Origin: Desulfosudis oleivorans
GTDB taxonomy: Bacteria; Desulfobacterota; Desulfobacteria; Desulfobacterales; SURF-7
Length of the DNA: 64,000 nt
Direction: 5' to 3'
NCBI GenBank assembly: GCA_020723325.1
Contig: DYJD01000026.1
Coordinates: 1 to 64,000 of the forward strand
In this document: positions 26,362 to 35,378 of the stretch, in pieces
Layout of the letters: every line of letters begins with the position of its first letter
Position numbering within the stretch: the stretch's first letter is position 1
Made by a program: the position numbers and the translations under genes
The notes under the pieces: model-generated
The model's input: the letters and a program-made list of their open reading frames with translations, nothing else
What the model was told of the DNA's origin: nothing
Database searches by the model: none

Positions 26362-26913
26362 ATGATTGCAGTCCCCAAAACAGGAATCACCGGTGCCCAA
26401 TTGCCGCGAAACTGGTATGTGCTGCATACCAGGAGCCGCTTTGAAAATGTGGTGCACGAAGGCCTGGAAAAAAAAAGGCTGGAGGTGTTTCTACCGAAAA
26501 TCCGGGTCAGAAGCAAACGGCGGGATCGCCGGCTGATGATCCATGTGCCGCTTTTTCCCGGGTATGTATTTGTAAAGACCGGACTGCATCCCCATGAATA
26601 CCTGGAAATCGTCAAAACCGTGGGGGTGGTCCGGCTGGTGGGCAACCGCGGCGGTCCCTGGATGGTCCCGGATGAAACCGTGAATTCCCTTAGAATCATG
26701 GTGAATGGGGATGAGCAGATCCTTACCGGCAACCGGTTCAAGAAAGGCGATCGGATCATGGTGATCCAGGGGCCTTTTGCCGGGGTGGTGGGTTATTTTG
26801 TTCAATATCGCGGCCAAGGCCGGGTCATTGTGAATATAGAGGCCCTTGGACAATTCGCCGCGGTGAACGTCAATGAGGAAGATGTGGAGGCCGTGCCGGA
26901 AATTTTATCATAA
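26362..26913 (+). CDS. NusG-paralogue transcription antiterminator (RfaH/UpxY-like)
   Basis: 183 aa. The N-terminal NGN domain (NWYVLHTRSRFENVVHEGL, then PLFPGYVFVK) binds RNA polymerase. The C-terminal KOW domain (FKKGDRIMVIQGPFAGVVGY) binds S10 or Rho. Composition and the short NGN-KOW layout fit the specialised paralogues that help transcribe long polysaccharide or secretion operons, rather than housekeeping NusG, which sits next to secE and rplK. No polysaccharide operon follows here. It lies 13 bases after lptD and so is probably cotranscribed with it, which is unusual. The ATG has only a weak ribosome site. Confidence 0.85.
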   Translation: MIAVPKTGITGAQLPRNWYVLHTRSRFENVVHEGLEKKRLEVFLPKIRVRSKRRDRRLMIHVPLFPGYVFVKTGLHPHEYLEIVKTVGVVRLVGNRGGPWMVPDETVNSLRIMVNGDEQILTGNRFKKGDRIMVIQGPFAGVVGYFVQYRGQGRVIVNIEALGQFAAVNVNEEDVEAVPEILS

Positions 26914-26917
26914 CTGC

Positions 26918-26946
26918 TTGACATTTTACTTACTTATGTTTTATTG
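26918..26946 (+). promoter_or_regulatory. Sigma-70 promoter for the HU/IHF-holB-ricT-metG run
   Basis: TTGACA at 26918-26923, a 17-base spacer, then TTATTG at 26941-26946. The -35 is perfect and the -10 is weak. It starts directly after the NusG-paralogue stop. Confidence 0.45.
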
Positions 26947-27028
26947 TCGTGGGTGTGTATGAATTCATGTTGGTTGCATCAAGATTCGGCTGCCGATCTC
27001 GATTGTTCCTGAATAATAAGGAGGATAT

Positions 27029-27304
27029 ATGAATAAGTTGGAGTTGATTTCCGCATTAAAAAATGAAGCGAATATTTCCAAGTCCGACGCGGCCAAGGTC
27101 ATTCAGATCTTTTTTGACTCCATGGCCGATGCCATGGCCAAAGGAGAACGGGTGGAAATCCGGGGATTGTGCAGCTTTTTTGTGAAAAATTACAAGAGCT
27201 ATACCGGCCGAAATCCCAAGACCGGCGAAAAAGTAACCATTAAACCAAAGAAACTGCCCTTTTTCAAATGCGGTAAAGAATTGAAAGAGCGGGTTGATTA
27301 CTAA
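27029..27304 (+). CDS. HU/IHF-family DNA-bending protein
   Basis: 91 aa. The DNABII family is clear from the N-terminal helices (MNKLELISALKNEANISKSD), the strand KGERVEIRGLCSF, and the DNA-inserting arm YTGRNPKTGEKVTIKPKKLP with its intercalating proline in RNPKTG. The pattern RGLCSFFVKNYKSYTGRNP is closer to IHF-beta than HU. ATG 27029 has an ideal AAGGAGG site. It overlaps the next gene by 11 bases if holB starts at TTG 27294. Confidence 0.93.
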   Translation: MNKLELISALKNEANISKSDAAKVIQIFFDSMADAMAKGERVEIRGLCSFFVKNYKSYTGRNPKTGEKVTIKPKKLPFFKCGKELKERVDY

Positions 27305-28385
27305 ACGCGTGGCCGGGTCCGACATTTTGTCCGACTTGCAATTGCAGCCCGCAACTCAATCCCTTATTGATCAAGAAAAGGTCATACGGTTTTTATCCGC
27401 TACCCTCAACAAGAGAACCATTCCCCAGGCCCTGCTCTTAACCGGGATACCGGGAGTGGGAAAGCAGGATACGGCCTTGGCCTATGCCATGGCCTGCAAC
27501 TGCTCCATACGCCTGGAGACGGCAAGGGCCTTGGAAGAAATTCCTGAAAACCAGGCAAGGGGTCAAGGTCAAACCAAAATCCCCTGCGGCGTATGCAAGA
27601 CTTGTCGTAAGATCATATCCGGCCAGCATCCGGATGTAATTAATGTGAAGCCGTCCGCGCGTGTTATCACCATCGCCCAGATTCGCGACCTTTGTCGTTG
27701 CTTGACCGTTAGACCATATGAGGCCCGGGTGCGCGCGGTGATTATTTCCGATGCCGGAAGATTGAATGCGGAGGCAGGAAACGCCATGCTGAAAATCCTG
27801 GAAGAACCGCCTGCCCGAACCATATTCATTTTGACTGCGCTGCAGGCGTCCGAGCTTTTAGCCACCATTGTCTCCAGATGCCAGCAGATTCGATTCCGGC
27901 CCATTTCAGTGAAAAGTCTTGTGGAATGGATGACGGCCACCCATGGGCTGAATCCTGAAGAAGCCGGTATCCTGGCCCAAATGGCCGGAGGCAGCCTGGC
28001 CAAGGCCCAGATCATGTGTGAAACCAATTGGATTTCCTTTCGGAACAGCTTGCTGCGGGAGCTCGCCCAATTGCCGAATCCATCCATAACGCGCTTGCTG
28101 TTGTTTGCCGAGCAGCTTTGTGACAAAAAAGAACGCTTGACCGAGGCCTTGGAAATTTTTCAGACCTGGTTCAGGGATTTGATCGTGTTTTCAAAAGCCC
28201 CGCACCAGATTATCAACAAGGATATGAAGGCTGCCATTGCCGGCATGGGCCCTAAATGGCAGTCCGCAGCCCTCCATGGAATCCTCTCAGCCATCGGCAA
28301 TGCCCAAAGACGAATCGAGGCCAATGCCAATGCGCGGCTGATCATGGACACCCTGATGCTGCAAATGGCGGGCGGGGTGCTATGA
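27294..28385 (+). CDS. holB: DNA polymerase III delta-prime subunit
   Basis: 363 aa. Part of the clamp loader that places the sliding clamp on primed DNA. AAA+ features: GIPGVGKQDTAL (P-loop), a zinc module with CGVCKTCRKIISGQHPD, the sensor region NAMLKILEEPPARTIFIL, and the SRC arginine-finger motif (IVSRCQQIRF). An extra Cys pair (CNCS) precedes the zinc module. The start is uncertain: TTG 27294 overlaps the previous gene, and GTG 27309 is possible. The stop overlaps the ricT start as ATGA. Confidence 0.9.
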   Translation: MITKRVAGSDILSDLQLQPATQSLIDQEKVIRFLSATLNKRTIPQALLLTGIPGVGKQDTALAYAMACNCSIRLETARALEEIPENQARGQGQTKIPCGVCKTCRKIISGQHPDVINVKPSARVITIAQIRDLCRCLTVRPYEARVRAVIISDAGRLNAEAGNAMLKILEEPPARTIFILTALQASELLATIVSRCQQIRFRPISVKSLVEWMTATHGLNPEEAGILAQMAGGSLAKAQIMCETNWISFRNSLLRELAQLPNPSITRLLLFAEQLCDKKERLTEALEIFQTWFRDLIVFSKAPHQIINKDMKAAIAGMGPKWQSAALHGILSAIGNAQRRIEANANARLIMDTLMLQMAGGVL

Positions 28386-29185
28386 AAAAAGTGGTGGGTG
28401 TAAGATTCAAACCGGCCGGCAAGATTTATGATTTTGACAGCGGCGCCTTTGTATTGAATTTGGGTGATACCGTCATCGTGGAGACCGAGCATGGACTCGG
28501 GTTCGGGACAGTGGCGGCTGCGCCGGTTCAAATGGAGGAAGAAACCCTTGCCAATCCATTGAAAAAAGTCTTTCGGGTGGCCACGGAAAATGATTTCAAA
28601 CAACAGGAAAACAATCTGCTACTGGAAAAACAAGCCCATGATTTTTGTCAGGAACAAATTGAAATTCTCAAGCTGGACATGAACCTGTTTTCCGTTGAAA
28701 GCACTTTTGACGCCAATAAATTGACTTTTTTCTTTACAGCCGAAGGCCGGGTGGATTTCAGGCAGCTCGTGAAGATTTTGGTAAAGCAATTCCGCAGCCG
28801 CATTGAAATGCGCCAGGTGGGTATCCGTAACCAGGCCAAAATGTGCGGCGGCATCGGGCGCTGCGGCCGGCAGCTTTGTTGCGCCACCTTTCTTGCCAAA
28901 TTTGAGCCGGTATCCATCCGCATGGCCAAGGAACAGGGGCTGTCATTAAACCCCACCAAAATTTCAGGACAGTGCGGGCGGCTCATGTGCTGCCTGACCT
29001 TTGAAAATGACACGTATGTCCATCTTCGGCAAAAAGCGCCGAAAATCGGTCTACAGGTATGCATCAACGGCCGTTCCGGCAAGGTCGTCCGTCAGAATGT
29101 CATCTGCAACCGGGTTGCCGTGCAATATGAGGACGGCGTCGAAACCGAGGTCGGTATTGATGAAATCAAAAACCTAGACGGATAG
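28382..29185 (+). CDS. ricT: PSP1/RicT (YaaT) family protein
   Basis: 267 aa. PSP1 C-terminal domain family; in Bacillus, RicT works with RicA and RicF in a complex that steers RNase Y and carries Fe-S clusters. The conserved cysteines are all present: MCGGIGRCGRQLCCATFL, then SGQCGRLMCCLTFEN. The N-terminal GVRFKPAGKIYDFD and the DRR-like metal-free core are typical. The neighbourhood holB-ricT-metG is the common bacterial arrangement for this family. ATG 28382 overlaps the holB stop; the open frame upstream to 28256 is a shadow. Confidence 0.93.
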   Translation: MKKVVGVRFKPAGKIYDFDSGAFVLNLGDTVIVETEHGLGFGTVAAAPVQMEEETLANPLKKVFRVATENDFKQQENNLLLEKQAHDFCQEQIEILKLDMNLFSVESTFDANKLTFFFTAEGRVDFRQLVKILVKQFRSRIEMRQVGIRNQAKMCGGIGRCGRQLCCATFLAKFEPVSIRMAKEQGLSLNPTKISGQCGRLMCCLTFENDTYVHLRQKAPKIGLQVCINGRSGKVVRQNVICNRVAVQYEDGVETEVGIDEIKNLDG

Positions 29186-29193
29186 GAGCTCAC

Positions 29194-31116
29194 ATGGCAG
29201 GGTCTTTTTATATAACCACACCGATATATTATGTGAATGCAAAGCCCCATTTGGGCCACGCCTATACCACCATTGCCGCGGACGTGATCAACCGGTTTTA
29301 CGGCATGCGGGAGACGGATCGCTTTTTTTTAACCGGCACGGATGAACATGGGGACAAAATCGTGGCCGCGGCCGAGAAAGAAAACCTCAGCCCGCGGGTG
29401 TATGTGGACCGAATCAGTCGCCTCTTCAAGGAATTGTGGCCGGAGCTAAATGTTCAGCATGACTTTTTCATCCGCACCACGGACAAGGAGCACATCGCCG
29501 TGGTTAAAGCCATCTTGAAAAAAATATATGACAGCGGCGACATTTATTTCAGCGAGTATGAAGGGCTGTATTGCTTTGGGTGTGAACGCTTCTATATGGA
29601 GCGGGAATTGGTGAACGGCAAATGCCCGGATCATGAGAAAGAACCGGAACTGATCAAGGAATCCAATTATTTTTTTCGTATGAGCAAATATCAGGATTGG
29701 TTGATTCAGCACATTCAAACCCATCCGGATTTCATCCGGCCGGAACGCTATCGCAACGAAGTCCTGGCCTTTTTGCGGGAACCCCTGGAGGATCTTTGTA
29801 TTTCCCGGCCTAAATCCCGTCTCAAATGGGGCATTACCCTGCCCTTTGACGATAACTATGTCACCTATGTCTGGTTTGATGCCCTGGTCAATTACATTTC
29901 CGCCCTGGGATATCCGGACGGCCCGGCTTTTCAGAAGTACTGGCCGGCGGCCCAGCACATTGTGGCCAAGGATATTTTAAAGCCCCACGGCATTTACTGG
30001 CCCATCATGCTGAAAGCCGCCGGTGTGAAACCCTATGAGCATCTGAATGTTCATGGTTATTGGAATGTGGATGACAGCAAGATGTCCAAAACCATCGGCA
30101 ATGTGGTTGATCCCCTGAAAATGAAAGCAGAATACGGGCTGGATGCCTTCCGCTATTTTCTCATGCGCGAGATGGTTTTTGGACTGGATTCCGGTTTTTC
30201 AGAAACGGCGCTGGTGCAGCGCATCAATTCAGATCTGGCCAATGATTTGGGCAATCTGTTTTCCCGGGTGATTGCCATGGCGCACAAATATTTCGACGGT
30301 CGGGTTCCGGAGGTGGATGCGGAAACCGACAAGGACTTTCAATTCGGTCTGGAGGATGTCGCTCGCCGGGCCGTGGATGAATTTGAGGCGGCCATGGAAA
30401 TGTTCGCCTTTCACAAGGCCTTGATGGCTGTCTGGGAACTCATCAGCCAGATGAACAAATATATCGATGTGACCGCGCCCTGGGAACTTGCCAAGAAAAA
30501 GTCAAGCCGCAAGCAGCTCCAAGCCGTTATTTACAGTTTACTGGAAGGCTTGCGGGTGATATCCGGCTTGGTTTATCCGATCATGCCGGATACGGCCAAA
30601 ACCATGCAGACCCATCTTGGCCAGGATCCGGGCGCCGCCTTTTATCTGATTAAGAAATTGCGGCAATGGCGCTTGATGCCGGCCGGGACTTTACTCCCCA
30701 AAGGCATCACCTTGTTTCCAAGAATCGATGTGAAGAAAAAGGAGCTGCCGGAAATCCAAGTTTTGGAAGCAGAGCGCAATTTCCCGGAATTGAAACCGGA
30801 AATCACCATCGACCTATTGGCGCAAATAGATTTGCGGGTTGGTACGGTGCTATCGGTGGAAACGATTCCCAAAGCCAAAAAGCTGCTGAAACTGGAAATT
30901 GATCTGGGTGAAAAACGGGTAATCGTTGCCGGAATTGCGGAAAATTATCGGCCGGAAGAAATCACCGGAAAGCAGGTGATCGTGGTGGCCAACCTGAAAC
31001 CGGTGAAATTGATGGGGGTGCTGTCCATGGGCATGCTTCTTGCAGCCAATGACGGCAAAGGGCCTGTGGTGGTGGTGCCGGACCGCAGCGTGCTTGCCGG
31101 TACGCCCCTTTCATAA
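29194..31116 (+). CDS. metG: Methionyl-tRNA synthetase with C-terminal tRNA-binding domain
   Basis: 640 aa. Charges tRNA-Met. Class I signatures are intact: HLGH in NAKPHLGHAYTT and KMSKT in DDSKMSKTIGN. One zinc knuckle is visible (CFGCERFYMERELVNGKCPDH), with the last ligand as His. Residues about 530-640 are an EMAP-II/Trbp111-like domain (IDLRVGTVLSVETIPKAKKL and MGMLLAA), which dimerises and binds tRNA. The length fits the single-knuckle MetRS2 type. ATG 29194 has TAGGAGCTCAC. It is third in the holB-ricT-metG run. Confidence 0.96.
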   Translation: MAGSFYITTPIYYVNAKPHLGHAYTTIAADVINRFYGMRETDRFFLTGTDEHGDKIVAAAEKENLSPRVYVDRISRLFKELWPELNVQHDFFIRTTDKEHIAVVKAILKKIYDSGDIYFSEYEGLYCFGCERFYMERELVNGKCPDHEKEPELIKESNYFFRMSKYQDWLIQHIQTHPDFIRPERYRNEVLAFLREPLEDLCISRPKSRLKWGITLPFDDNYVTYVWFDALVNYISALGYPDGPAFQKYWPAAQHIVAKDILKPHGIYWPIMLKAAGVKPYEHLNVHGYWNVDDSKMSKTIGNVVDPLKMKAEYGLDAFRYFLMREMVFGLDSGFSETALVQRINSDLANDLGNLFSRVIAMAHKYFDGRVPEVDAETDKDFQFGLEDVARRAVDEFEAAMEMFAFHKALMAVWELISQMNKYIDVTAPWELAKKKSSRKQLQAVIYSLLEGLRVISGLVYPIMPDTAKTMQTHLGQDPGAAFYLIKKLRQWRLMPAGTLLPKGITLFPRIDVKKKELPEIQVLEAERNFPELKPEITIDLLAQIDLRVGTVLSVETIPKAKKLLKLEIDLGEKRVIVAGIAENYRPEEITGKQVIVVANLKPVKLMGVLSMGMLLAANDGKGPVVVVPDRSVLAGTPLS

Positions 31117-31199
31117 TGCGGGTAAACCATTATGGGTGGATCTTTTGATTGGTTGACAATATGTTCAAGTACACTTTACGAATCAGCGAAGAGTGAGCT

Positions 31200-32852
31200 A
31201 TGCAGAAGAGAAATCACAGATCGAGTTGCAGTCAGTCAAGCTGGCAGACCTACCAATCCAAACTGAAACGGGAAGCGGTTTACAGCAAGCTGAAAAAGAA
31301 GCTGTTCACTTATGCATCCATTATGGCCATTATTATTGTTGTCAGCTATACCGTGCCGGTGGGCAGAAGCGGGACCGCCTACCAGCAGCTTCTGCCCAGC
31401 AATGAAAAGGCGGCCACCGCGGCGGTTGTGGCAGCGGGCACACCTGATGGTGCCACCGATAGGACTGATTCGGCGGATAGGACCGATAGGACTGATAAGA
31501 CCGATAAGACAAATAGGACCGATTCGAGCCAGCATCCTGAAATTCAGGATGCGGATAGGACTGCCGTTGAAAGCGCTTCAGCCGAACCAAGCAGTCCTGC
31601 CGATAGCTTTGATCCACCCCATCCGGTTCTGTCGGCCGACCCGGCCGCCTTCAATGAAGTTGTCCATGCCGGCGGCATGCGGAAAGATGAGCTCCAGGCC
31701 CTGCTGAATTGGAAGAATTTTTATAATTTAACGAGAGAATCGGTGGACATCCAAATCGATGGGCGCCACTACCTGGTGGATACCAGCCTGGATTCCTCTT
31801 TGCAGCAATTTCTGCTGGAAAATATGAATCGGAATCATGCCCGTTACATCGGTATTGTGGCGGTTGAGCCTGCCACCGGACGGGTATTGGCCATGGCCGG
31901 CTTTGACAGCACCAATCGCAGCGGCAATCCCTGTATTGAAGCCTCTTTTCCGGCGGCAAGCGTATTCAAGATCGTCACGGCAGCGGCCGGCATTGAAAAA
32001 TGCGGCTTTCAACCCTCTTCCAGGTTCGCTTTAAACGGCGGAAAGCACACCCTTTATAAGTCCCAGATCAATGAGCGCGTGAGCAAGCACACGCTATGGA
32101 TGAGTCTCAAGGAATCTTTTGCCCATTCGGTTAATCCGATTTTCGGCCGGATTGGCGCCAACCACGTGGGCCGATCATTGCTGGAAAAATATGCCGAGGC
32201 TTTTGGATTCAACCGGCACATCAATTTTGAACTGCCCCTGGCCCAAAGCAAAATCATGCAGCCCGAGGACACCTATCAGTTGGCCATGGTGGCAAGCGGA
32301 TACAATCGTGATACCACCCTGTCGCCTTTGCACGGCGCCTTGATGAGCGCGGCGATTTTAAATAAAGGCGTCTTTATTGAACCCACCATCATCGATACAA
32401 TTACCGATGAAAAGGGCGCGGTGCAGTATAAGAGTCAGCCCAAAACATTGCGCCAAGCCATTTCCGCCGATGCAGCGACATCCATCAATGCCATGATGCT
32501 GGAAACGGTTTGCAGCGGCACCGGCAGGCGGGTATTCAAGGATGCGGATAAAGATCCGATTCTTTCCCGCCTGGAGATCGGCGGTAAAACCGGCTCCATG
32601 GGCAGCGGGGAGGTACCCAACCTGAAATTCGATTGGTTTGTGGGATTTGGTGAGGATAAACAGAGCGGTCGGAAAATCGCGGTGGCGGCCATGGTGGGCC
32701 ATGAAAAATTCATTGGAACCCGTTCGGCCTACTATGCCCGCTTGGCCATCCAGCAATATTTCGGACGCTACCTAGAGAAGCTGGCAACCGTCAAGACACC
32801 GGATTCCAAACAGGTCGTAAAACGCAAGAAGAAAAGCAGACATGCGGTGTGA
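31200..32852 (+). CDS. Penicillin-binding protein (transpeptidase) with Thr-Asp repeat linker
   Basis: 550 aa. A basic cytoplasmic head, one membrane anchor (ASIMAIIIVVSYTVPV, about 39-54), a disordered linker, then a transpeptidase domain. The catalytic set is complete: SxxK as SVFK (Ser254, Lys257), SxN as SVN near 310, and KTG at 463-465. There is no glycosyltransferase domain and no dimerisation domain of usual size, so it is a compact class B-like enzyme acting on peptidoglycan in the periplasm. The linker includes eight tandem 9-base units. ATG 31200 has a weak site. It is followed after 25 bases by kdnA. Confidence 0.88.
   Translation: MQKRNHRSSCSQSSWQTYQSKLKREAVYSKLKKKLFTYASIMAIIIVVSYTVPVGRSGTAYQQLLPSNEKAATAAVVAAGTPDGATDRTDSADRTDRTDKTDKTNRTDSSQHPEIQDADRTAVESASAEPSSPADSFDPPHPVLSADPAAFNEVVHAGGMRKDELQALLNWKNFYNLTRESVDIQIDGRHYLVDTSLDSSLQQFLLENMNRNHARYIGIVAVEPATGRVLAMAGFDSTNRSGNPCIEASFPAASVFKIVTAAAGIEKCGFQPSSRFALNGGKHTLYKSQINERVSKHTLWMSLKESFAHSVNPIFGRIGANHVGRSLLEKYAEAFGFNRHINFELPLAQSKIMQPEDTYQLAMVASGYNRDTTLSPLHGALMSAAILNKGVFIEPTIIDTITDEKGAVQYKSQPKTLRQAISADAATSINAMMLETVCSGTGRRVFKDADKDPILSRLEIGGKTGSMGSGEVPNLKFDWFVGFGEDKQSGRKIAVAAMVGHEKFIGTRSAYYARLAIQQYFGRYLEKLATVKTPDSKQVVKRKKKSRHAV
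31455..31526 (+). repeat. Eight tandem 9-base repeats coding Thr-Asp-Arg/Lys/Ser
   Basis: Units read ACCGATAGG, ACTGATTCG, GCGGATAGG, ACCGATAGG, ACTGATAAG, ACCGATAAG, ACAAATAGG, ACCGATTCG. They encode TDR-TDS-ADR-TDR-TDK-TDK-TNR-TDS in the PBP linker. Copy-number change would keep frame. Confidence 0.85.
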
Positions 32853-32877
32853 TCCGCATTGGTAAGGAGATTCGTAA

Positions 32878-34065
32878 ATGCCGGGTTTTGAGTTATTCGG
32901 AGAAGAAGAGCGCAAAGAAGTACAGGATGTTTTGGATACCGGAGTTTTATTCCGCTATGGTTTTGATCAGGCCCGGAAGGGGCATTACAAAGCACGCAGT
33001 TTTGAAGAGGAACTCTGCGCACGTCTGAGGGTGGGGCACAGTCATTTGTGCGCCAGCGGCACAGCCGCCCTTTCCATTGCCTTGGCCGCCTGCGGTGTGG
33101 GCGCCGGGGATGAGGTGATTGTGCCGCCCTTTACCTTTATCGCCACCATTGAGGCGGTTCTCATGGCCGGCGCTGTTCCGGTTTTTGCCGAAATCGATGA
33201 GACCTTGTGCCTGGATCCCCAGGCCCTTGAACGCGCCGTCACTACCCGCACCAAGGCGGTCCTGCCGGTGCACATGTGCGGAGCCATGGCACAAATCGAA
33301 GCCATCAAGACATTTTGCGACCGCAAAGGACTGGTACTGATCGAGGACACCTGCCAGTCCCTGGGGGCTTCCATGGCCGGCAAAGCCCTGGGCACCTTCG
33401 GGCAGATGGGCTGTTATTCTTTTGACTATGTCAAGACCATCACCTGCGGCGAGGGCGGGGCAGTGGTGACGAATGATCACGCCCTGTATGTCAAAGCAGA
33501 CGCATATGCGGATCATGGCCATGATCATGTGGGCCATGATCGCGGGAAAGAAGGGCATCCGATTCTGGGGCTCAATTACCGCATCAGTGAACTGAATGCG
33601 GCTGTGGGCCTGGCCCAGTTGCGCAAGCTGGACAAGATCATCGCCCGCCAGCGTTCCCACAAGCAGGAAATCAAAGCAGCCTTGACGCAAAAGACCAAGC
33701 TGGGATTCCGGGTGCTGCCGGATGAAGAAGGCGATTCGGCCACCTTTCTTGCATTTTTCCTCTCGGATGAAAATCAGGCCAGGCAGGCGGCTGCCGGGCT
33801 CGGCCAAGCCGGCGTGGACGGATGTTTCTATTGGTATGACAACAACTGGCACTACATCCGCCAATGGGAGCACTTGAAAAAAATGTCCGCGGCAGCAAGA
33901 CTGCCCATTGATTTGATATCCGACCGTCCGGATTACGGTGGGATTGCCAGCCCCAAATCCGATGCCATTATCGGTCGCACCATCTGCATGCAGATCAAAC
34001 TGGCCTGGACCCAGGCGGAAATTGACCGCAGGATCGATGCCATGGTTTCGGTGTTGCGGGGATAA
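32878..34065 (+). CDS. kdnA: 8-amino-3,8-dideoxy-manno-octulosonate (Kdo8N) aminotransferase KdnA
   Basis: 395 aa. DegT/DnrJ/EryC1-type PLP enzyme that transfers an amino group from glutamate to the 8-keto sugar made by KdnB, forming Kdo8N for the LPS core. The N terminus MPGFELFGEEERKEV, the block VPPFTFIATIEAVLMAGAVP, and the PLP lysine K186 in SFDYVKTITCGEGGAVV agree closely with what I recall of Shewanella KdnA, as do ADHGHDHVGHDRG and CFYWYDNNWHY. ATG 32878 has AAGGAG. It is paired with kdnB 75 bases downstream, which makes the function call strong. Confidence 0.9.
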   Translation: MPGFELFGEEERKEVQDVLDTGVLFRYGFDQARKGHYKARSFEEELCARLRVGHSHLCASGTAALSIALAACGVGAGDEVIVPPFTFIATIEAVLMAGAVPVFAEIDETLCLDPQALERAVTTRTKAVLPVHMCGAMAQIEAIKTFCDRKGLVLIEDTCQSLGASMAGKALGTFGQMGCYSFDYVKTITCGEGGAVVTNDHALYVKADAYADHGHDHVGHDRGKEGHPILGLNYRISELNAAVGLAQLRKLDKIIARQRSHKQEIKAALTQKTKLGFRVLPDEEGDSATFLAFFLSDENQARQAAAGLGQAGVDGCFYWYDNNWHYIRQWEHLKKMSAAARLPIDLISDRPDYGGIASPKSDAIIGRTICMQIKLAWTQAEIDRRIDAMVSVLRG

Positions 34066-35208
<1,143 letters not shown>

Positions 35209-35378
35209 TGTAAAGAGCAATTAACATGCTTCTAACTATTTTGGTTTGCATTCATCATGGACTAAAGGTCCTCCGGCATAGGCTTTGGGCTGTACTGATG
35301 CTGGAGATTTATTTCGGCAGGGCCCCCAAAAGCATGACCGGAGACTGCCTGGTGCTTTTTCCGTACCAGGCCGGACTA

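Noticed and set aside
31455-31526. The short tandem repeats as a CRISPR array
   Set aside because: Units are 9 bases with no spacers and lie inside a coding frame.
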